Positions 59,969-64,000 of a stretch of DNA of 64,000 nucleotides are shown one piece after another; the stretch's first letter is position 1; every line of letters begins with the position of its first letter. Under the pieces are notes generated by a model, which was not told where the DNA came from, searched no databases, and was given only the letters and a program-made list of their open reading frames with translations. Origin of the DNA: Streptomyces seoulensis. GTDB lineage: Bacteria > Actinomycetota > Actinomycetes > Streptomycetales > Streptomycetaceae. Location of the stretch: NCBI RefSeq assembly GCF_004328625.1, contig NZ_CP032229.1, positions 6,014,001 through 6,078,000 on the forward strand, written 5' to 3'. The translations under genes and the position numbers were made by a program.

Positions 59969-60358
59969 ATGGACGACGCGCTTGTGACCCGGCTCGGCTC
60001 GGGCAAGTACCTGCTGGTCACCAGCTACCGCAAGGACGGCTCCCCGGTGGCCACCCCGGTCTGGGTCGTCCCCGACGGCGACGACGCCCTAGGGGTGTGG
60101 ACGGCCGCCGACAGCTACAAGGTCAAGCGCATCCGCCGCCGCGCGGACGTCCTGGTGGGCCCCTGCGACATGCGCGGCCGCCCGACCGGCGCCCCGCACC
60201 CCGCGCACGCCGAGATCGCCGACCCCGCCACCACGGCCCGCTACCGCACCCTGATCGCCCGCAAGTACGGCCTCTTCGGCCGCCTCACCCTCCTGGGCAG
60301 CAAGCTCCGACGCGGCACGGAGGGCACGGTGGGAATCCGGGTGACGTTCCCCGCCTAG
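59969..60358 (+). CDS. PPOX-class F420-dependent oxidoreductase
   Basis: A 129-residue split-barrel protein: GKYLLVTSYRKDGSPVATPVWVV, YKVKRIRRRADVLVGPCDMRG. The family binds F420 or flavin and reduces small substrates. TAGACT (59956-59961) ends seven bases before the ATG, indicating a leaderless mRNA. It converges with the OB-fold gene with 13 bases between. Confidence 0.87.
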   Translation: MDDALVTRLGSGKYLLVTSYRKDGSPVATPVWVVPDGDDALGVWTAADSYKVKRIRRRADVLVGPCDMRGRPTGAPHPAHAEIADPATTARYRTLIARKYGLFGRLTLLGSKLRRGTEGTVGIRVTFPA

Positions 60359-60371
60359 CGGGCCGTCGGCC

Positions 60372-60776
60372 TCAGGTCCACGCCCGGCACGACTCGTCCA
60401 GGAGCTGGAAGACCGGTTCGCCGCGTACCGGGTCCTTGGCGGTCGAGAGGCGGACCCGGTCGCCGCTGTGGATGCCGATCGGGGGGCCAATGACGCGGCC
60501 GCGTACGACGAAGCCCTCGGCGAGTTCGACGAGGGAGACGTTGCGGGCGGCGGGGCTGTTGCGGTGGACGGTGGTGGAGTGGCGGACCGTGCCGATGCCC
60601 TCGCTGCGCTCGGTGCGCAGGTCGCTGCCCTGGCAGACCGGACAGAGGAGCCGGTGGTACATCGCGGTGCCGCACCAGCCGCAGCGCTGGTACTCGATGG
60701 AGTCGGCGGGGCGCTCGGTGAGGAGGCCCGCCGAGCCTGCCGGCGGCTGGGCCGTTCCGCTTGAGTGGTGGTACAC
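60372..60776 (-). CDS. Zinc-ribbon/OB-fold protein (DUF35 type)
   Basis: A 134-residue protein with a rubredoxin-like zinc ribbon (CGWCGTAMYHRLLCPVC) and an OB fold (VSLVELAEGFVVRGRVIG, GDRVRLS). DUF35 proteins assist thiolases or acyl-CoA enzymes and bind CoA esters; no thiolase is adjacent. GTG 60776 is chosen for GGGGAG upstream; a longer frame upstream overlaps the promoter. A promoter with a TetR-like operator lies 70 bases upstream. Confidence 0.8.
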   Translation of the reverse strand: MYHHSSGTAQPPAGSAGLLTERPADSIEYQRCGWCGTAMYHRLLCPVCQGSDLRTERSEGIGTVRHSTTVHRNSPAARNVSLVELAEGFVVRGRVIGPPIGIHSGDRVRLSTAKDPVRGEPVFQLLDESCRAWT

Positions 60777-60845
60777 GCTCGTCAACTCCCCGCACTGGGC
60801 CGGAATCCGCTCGTGCCCGATGCCGTGCCACCGTGCACGAGCGAC

Positions 60846-60874
60846 AGCGTATGGCACTCAGTGTCACTCGTAAA
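60846..60874 (-). promoter_or_regulatory. Promoter with operator in its spacer, upstream of the OB-fold gene
   Basis: On the minus strand TTTACG (60874-60869) and TACGCT (60851-60846) are 17 bases apart. The palindrome TGGCACTCAGTGTCA (60852-60866) fills the spacer. The same sequence family occurs before the TetR gene, so TetR binding here would block RNA polymerase. Confidence 0.7.
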
Positions 60875-60892
60875 GGCACTGCGTACCCTTAA

Positions 60893-61621
60893 TTACCGGC
60901 TCTCGCCCTGTGTCGCCTCGAACTGCCGGACCACCTGCCACAGAGGGGTGTCCCGGCGGGCCACCAGCACCACCACGTCGTCGGGGCGCGGGGATTCGGG
61001 CGGGAACGGGGACGCGGGCCGGGCCGGCGCGTCGGCGAACGCCGTCTGCACGCAGGCGAGCGCGTGGTCCACGGCCGCCTCCGCGTCCCCCTTGCCGTCC
61101 GAACGCAGCCAGGAGCGCAGGGCGTTGTTGTGCGCGGCGACCACCGCGGCCGCGATCACGTCCGCCCGCAGCGTGCCGTCGGGCCGCCCGGCGAACCGCC
61201 CGCGCAGATACGCGGCGAGCGCGCGCTCGTAGCGCCAGACGACCGACAGCTCGTACGCCCGCAGCCCCGACACCCGGCGGGTCAGTCGGTAACGCTGGAC
61301 CGAGAACGCCGGGTTCTCCGCGTACATGCGCAGCACCAGCCGGGCCGCGTCGCACACCCGCCGTACCGGTTCCGTGTCGCTCTCGCCCGCCGCGAGGAAC
61401 GCGGTCATGTCGGCGAGGCAGCTCTCGTGGTCGGGGAAGACCACGTCCTCCTTGGAGGGGAAGTAGCGGAAGAACGACCGCCGTCCGACCTCCGCCAGCG
61501 CCACGATGTCGTCCACCGTGGTCTGCTCGTACCCGCGCTCCATGAACAGCTGGAAGGCGGCCGCCACCAGGGCGTCGCGCATCGGCGGCTTCGCGGGCGG
61601 CGCCGCACTGCTGGTGCTCAT
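60893..61621 (-). CDS. TetR-family regulator
   Basis: A 242-residue protein with a TetR helix-turn-helix (ALVAAAFQLFMERGYEQTTV, IVALAEVGRRSFFRYFPSKEDVVF) and an alpha-helical ligand domain. Its gene lies upstream of the OB-fold gene on the same strand with that gene's promoter between. TACGTT ends seven bases before the ATG, so it is probably leaderless. A palindrome in its promoter matches the one in the next promoter, indicating autorepression. Ligand unknown; an acyl-CoA is plausible from context. Confidence 0.9.
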   Translation of the reverse strand: MSTSSAAPPAKPPMRDALVAAAFQLFMERGYEQTTVDDIVALAEVGRRSFFRYFPSKEDVVFPDHESCLADMTAFLAAGESDTEPVRRVCDAARLVLRMYAENPAFSVQRYRLTRRVSGLRAYELSVVWRYERALAAYLRGRFAGRPDGTLRADVIAAAVVAAHNNALRSWLRSDGKGDAEAAVDHALACVQTAFADAPARPASPFPPESPRPDDVVVLVARRDTPLWQVVRQFEATQGESR

Positions 61622-61652
61622 GGACGGGAACGTAGCATTCGGAAGCTCGCTC

Positions 61653-61666
61653 TGGCACTGAGTGCA
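61653..61666. promoter_or_regulatory. TetR operator at its own promoter
   Basis: TGGCACTGAGTGCA shares TGGCACT-S-AGTGY with the site at 60852 and overlaps the -35 region of the TetR gene. Confidence 0.65.
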
Positions 61667-61786
61667 GCCGACAGGCACCCGTGAGGGAACCGAGTGCTTC
61701 GGACCGGCCCGGCGATCATCGTCCGTCCTCTGCGACGTAACCTTTCTCCACCCTGTCGGCACCCGGCCCGTACGAGGAGATCCCGT

Positions 61787-62638
61787 ATGCCCTCCGCCCG
61801 CCCCCGCCTGCTCTACGTCACCGACCTGGCGTACCCGGCCCGCGGGCGTCGCTACGGCGACGAGGACGTCTTCCTCACCTCCCGGCTGCGCGACCGCTTC
61901 GACCTCGCCCTGTGCCACCCGAAGGACGCGGCCGCGCTGATGGACGGCTTCGACGCCGTCGTGGTCCGCAACAGCGGCCCGGTGCTGGGCTACCGCACCG
62001 AGTACGACGCCTTCCGCGCCCGCGCGCTGGAGACCGGCACCCTGGTCTACAACCCGCTGACCGGCAAGGCCGACATGGCAGGCAAGGGGTATCTGCTCGA
62101 CCTCACCGAGGCCGGCCTCCCGGTCATCCCGACCGTCGACCGCGCCGAGGACCTGCACCGGCTGCCCGCCGTCGACCGGTACGTGGTCAAGCCGGCCTAC
62201 GGCGCCGACTCCCTCGGCCTGCGCACCGTACCGGCGAGCCGCGCGGCCGAGGCCCCGGTCGCGGACGGCTCGGTCCTGGTCCAGCCGCACATCGACTTCG
62301 TCCACGAGGTGTCCTTCTACTTCGTGGACGACGACTTCCAGTACGCCCTCTACGCCCCCGACCCCCGCGACCGCTGGGAGCTGAAGCCGTACCGGGCGAC
62401 CGCCGCCGACCTGGAGTTCGCGCGCGGCTTCATCGACTGGAACGGGCTCGGCCACGGCATCCAGCGCGTCGACGCCTGCCGCACCCTTCAGGGCGAGCTG
62501 CTCCTGGTCGAGCTGGAGGACCTGAACCCCTATCTCTCCCTCGACGTCCTCCCCGAGGAGGAGCAGGACGCGTTCGTGGGCACGCTCACCGCGTCCCTGA
62601 GCCGCTTCGTGCTCGCGGGCGCCCTGGCCCCGGCGTGA
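61787..62638 (+). CDS. ATP-grasp-fold protein of unknown substrate
   Basis: A 283-residue protein resembling glutathione synthase/RimK-type ATP-grasp ligases: N-terminal Rossmann-like part (RLLYVTDLAYPARGRRYGDE, AVVVRNSGPVLGYRTEYD), central nucleotide segment VDRYVVKPAYGADSLGLR, VLVQPHIDFVHEVSFYFVDD, and metal-binding LLLVELEDLNPYLSLD. It should join a carboxylate to an amine or thiol using ATP. No peptide-precursor gene is adjacent, so the substrate is unknown. GAGGAG precedes the ATG. Confidence 0.78.
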   Translation: MPSARPRLLYVTDLAYPARGRRYGDEDVFLTSRLRDRFDLALCHPKDAAALMDGFDAVVVRNSGPVLGYRTEYDAFRARALETGTLVYNPLTGKADMAGKGYLLDLTEAGLPVIPTVDRAEDLHRLPAVDRYVVKPAYGADSLGLRTVPASRAAEAPVADGSVLVQPHIDFVHEVSFYFVDDDFQYALYAPDPRDRWELKPYRATAADLEFARGFIDWNGLGHGIQRVDACRTLQGELLLVELEDLNPYLSLDVLPEEEQDAFVGTLTASLSRFVLAGALAPA

Positions 62639-62705
62639 CGGGGGCCCGCTGAACGGCGCCGCCCCGCGCTCCGTAATCCCCGGCGAGGGACGGAAGGAGA
62701 GCAGC

Positions 62706-63320
62706 GTGCCGACACCCCCCGATCCCGAACGCCCGCGCCCCGCACGGGTCGTGGAACCCGTACGCGTCCTGCGCGCCCGCCCCACCGACGCACTCGCGGA
62801 GCTGATGCGCGAGCTGATGCCGGAACCGGGGGAGGGGGCGTGGAACAAGCCGCGCGCCGAGGCCGAGGAAGACACCGAGGAGCTGCCGCCGGTCCCGGCC
62901 GAGGACCCGGCGGCCGCCCCGAGGCCACGCCGTCGGAGCTGGGCCGTGGCAGCGGCCCTGGCGGCAGCCGTCCTCGTCGGCTTCGGCTGCGCCCTCCTGC
63001 TCCCCGGCCGGCAGGAACCCACCGCGCACCCCGCGCCGTCCCCCGTCCCCACCACTCCCGCCGCTCCCTCGACGGCGGACCCGGACGGCCCCGGCACCCT
63101 CCGCCAGGGCGACTCCGGCCCCGAGGTCACCGAGCTGCGCCGCCGCCTCCTGCGCATCCCCGACGTCTTCCACGACGGCCCCGCCACCGGCCCGTACGAC
63201 GCCCGACTCGCCGCAGCGGTGGCCCGGTTCCAGCTCTGGTACGGCATCCGGGGCGACGAGACCGGCGTCTACGGCGACGACACGCGCCGCGACCTGGAGT
63301 CCCGCACCGGTCCCGGCTGA
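62706..63320 (+). CDS. Membrane-anchored peptidoglycan-binding protein
   Basis: A 204-residue protein: acidic cytoplasmic N-terminus of about 78 residues, one membrane helix (WAVAAALAAAVLVGFGCALLL), a Pro/Thr linker and a peptidoglycan-binding-1 domain (LRQGDSGPEVTELRRRLLRI, AAVARFQLWYGIRGDETGVYG). The type II topology puts the domain in the wall. GTG with GGAAGGAG upstream. Similar proteins sit next to ECF sigma genes in other loci; none is here. Confidence 0.85.
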   Translation: MPTPPDPERPRPARVVEPVRVLRARPTDALAELMRELMPEPGEGAWNKPRAEAEEDTEELPPVPAEDPAAAPRPRRRSWAVAAALAAAVLVGFGCALLLPGRQEPTAHPAPSPVPTTPAAPSTADPDGPGTLRQGDSGPEVTELRRRLLRIPDVFHDGPATGPYDARLAAAVARFQLWYGIRGDETGVYGDDTRRDLESRTGPG

Positions 63321-63324
63321 GCCC

Positions 63325-64000
63325 TCACTCCTTCGGCAGCCGGATGTCCACCACGCACACGTCGTCGCGGTGCTCGTCCACCAGCATCGTGGCGAGCAGC
63401 GAGTCCAGGCTGTCGCCGCCCTGGGTGCGGACCGCGTGGGCGAGCCGGGCGAAGCCCGCGTGGACGTCCTCGCCGGGGCGTTCCACCAGCCCGTCGGTGA
63501 ACAGCAGCAGCCGGTCGCCGGGCTCCAGCCGGGCCTCGGCCGAGTCGTACACCGGGGTGGCGCTCGCGCCGAGCAGCATGCCGACGGGCCGGCCGAGGAA
63601 GCGGGCCGTGCCCCCGCGCACCAGCAGGGGCGGCGGGTGTCCGGCCTGGGCCCAGCTCAGTACGCGGGTCGTGGGGTCGTAGCGGGCCAGCACCATGGTG
63701 GCGGTGGAGCGGCCGTCCCGTGAGTCCAGCAGCAGGGTGTTCAGCCGGGTCAGAGCGCCGGTCAGCGAGGAGCCCGTACCCACCATGCCCTTGGCGGTGA
63801 ACCGGAGTTGAGCCATGGTGGCCACCGCCCCGATGCCGTGCCCCGCCACGTCGCCCACCACGAACAGCGCCATGCTGTCGGAGAGTTCGACGGCGCTGAA
63901 CCAGTCACCGCCGACCTGGATGCCGGACTGGGCGGGCAGATAGGCGACTTCGACCCGCAGCCCGGCCAGCCGGACCGGTCCGGCCGGCAGCGGGAGCAGC
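63325..64000 (-). CDS. SpoIIE-type PP2C phosphatase, N-terminal part outside the window
   Basis: The visible 225 codons form a near-complete SpoIIE phosphatase domain: GGDWFSAVE, VVGDVAGHGIGAVATMAQL, QAGHPPPLLV, LLFTDGLVERPG and HRDDVCVVDIRLPKE at the C-terminus. The start and any GAF/PAS sensors lie beyond the right edge. It converges with the peptidoglycan-binding gene, with only 4 bases between stops. It would act on a STAS-type antagonist. Confidence 0.9.
   Translation of the reverse strand, partial: LLPLPAGPVRLAGLRVEVAYLPAQSGIQVGGDWFSAVELSDSMALFVVGDVAGHGIGAVATMAQLRFTAKGMVGTGSSLTGALTRLNTLLLDSRDGRSTATMVLARYDPTTRVLSWAQAGHPPPLLVRGGTARFLGRPVGMLLGASATPVYDSAEARLEPGDRLLLFTDGLVERPGEDVHAGFARLAHAVRTQGGDSLDSLLATMLVDEHRDDVCVVDIRLPKE

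Noticed and set aside
60893..63247. A 784-codon minus-strand frame containing the TetR protein
   Set aside because: Only the last 242 codons resemble a protein family; the rest is antisense to the ATP-grasp and peptidoglycan-binding genes and is Ser/Arg-rich, as expected of high-GC shadow frames.
1..64000. tRNA, rRNA, prophage or integrative-element ends
   Set aside because: No cloverleaf-like sequences with CCA-proximal TTCRANY patterns, no integrase and no att-like direct repeats were noticed on reading; small RNAs cannot be excluded without computation.

Overview
The window is high-GC actinobacterial DNA, almost certainly from a Streptomyces chromosome. GTG and TTG starts are common, many genes appear leaderless (a TANNNT -10 box 6-8 bases before the start codon), and the typical families are present: SSI protease inhibitor, alpha-lytic/streptogrisin-type S1 proteases, SpoIIE phosphatases, DUF4232 and DUF574 proteins, a mycothiol-dependent dehydrogenase and F420 enzymes. 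Two genes carry the rare Leu codon TTA, the target of bldA control. From memory, S. coelicolor has CYP102B1, a CYP105D/ferredoxin pair, an SSI-type inhibitor and a predicted bacteriocin locus in the same relative order on its left arm (about SCO0801 down to SCO0753), so this looks like a related arm in inverted orientation. I saw no tRNA, rRNA, CRISPR array, complete insertion sequence or replication origin.

Layout. 0-5.3 kb: a PAS protein cut by the window edge, a self-sufficient CYP102 P450-reductase fusion and a ROK regulator. 5.3-13.3 kb: a PHP protein, a secreted GH16/ricin glucanase with a DasR-like operator, a VanZ and DUF4230 pair, a divergent PRPP synthetase, a 97-bp MITE-like element, a TTA-containing STAS protein, a CDF metal exporter and an F420 nitroreductase. 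13.3-16.5 kb: a CYP105 with its 3Fe-4S ferredoxin, a leaderless flavoprotein and a GH114 lipoprotein. 16.7-28 kb: two paralogous proteins joining sigma-like regions, a zinc finger, a membrane helix and a ricin-like lectin, with an ArsB-type transporter, a universal stress protein, a DUF4232 lipoprotein, a divergent Ser/Thr kinase and ECF sigma pair, a multicopper oxidase and an antitoxin/Fic-like pair between them.

28-36 kb: an FMN alpha-hydroxy-acid oxidase, a TPR protein and a 1098-aa CHAT protease-like protein in one operon, facing a coupled pair of unknown genes (a Cys-containing small protein and a membrane protein); then an SSI inhibitor with a trypsin-type P1 Arg. 36-43 kb: a peptide-export cassette (double-glycine precursor, HlyD adaptor, C39-peptidase ABC transporter, second NHLM-type ABC protein) with no modifying enzyme. 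43-49.8 kb: a secreted S1 protease with a repetitive acidic tail, then two divergent SpoIIE phosphatases. 49.9-64 kb: mostly housekeeping and redox genes (isochorismatase/MarR, phosphoesterase, zinc alcohol dehydrogenase, mycothiol-linked formaldehyde dehydrogenase with a metallo-hydrolase, SDR), an L,D-transpeptidase, a membrane-anchored S1 protease, a DUF574 methyltransferase, a TetR regulator sharing a palindrome with an OB-fold/zinc-ribbon gene, an ATP-grasp protein and a third SpoIIE phosphatase cut by the right edge.

The most novel-looking parts are the orphan NHLM export cassette and its anionic, Cys-free, quasi-repetitive core peptide; the two membrane-bound sigma/zinc-finger/lectin proteins; and the CHAT/TPR locus facing a membrane protein. 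Well-supported regulatory proposals are a TetR operator occupying a promoter spacer, an autoregulated leaderless toxin-antitoxin promoter, a DasR-like box at the glucanase promoter, and an intercistronic hairpin separating the peptide gene from its exporters.
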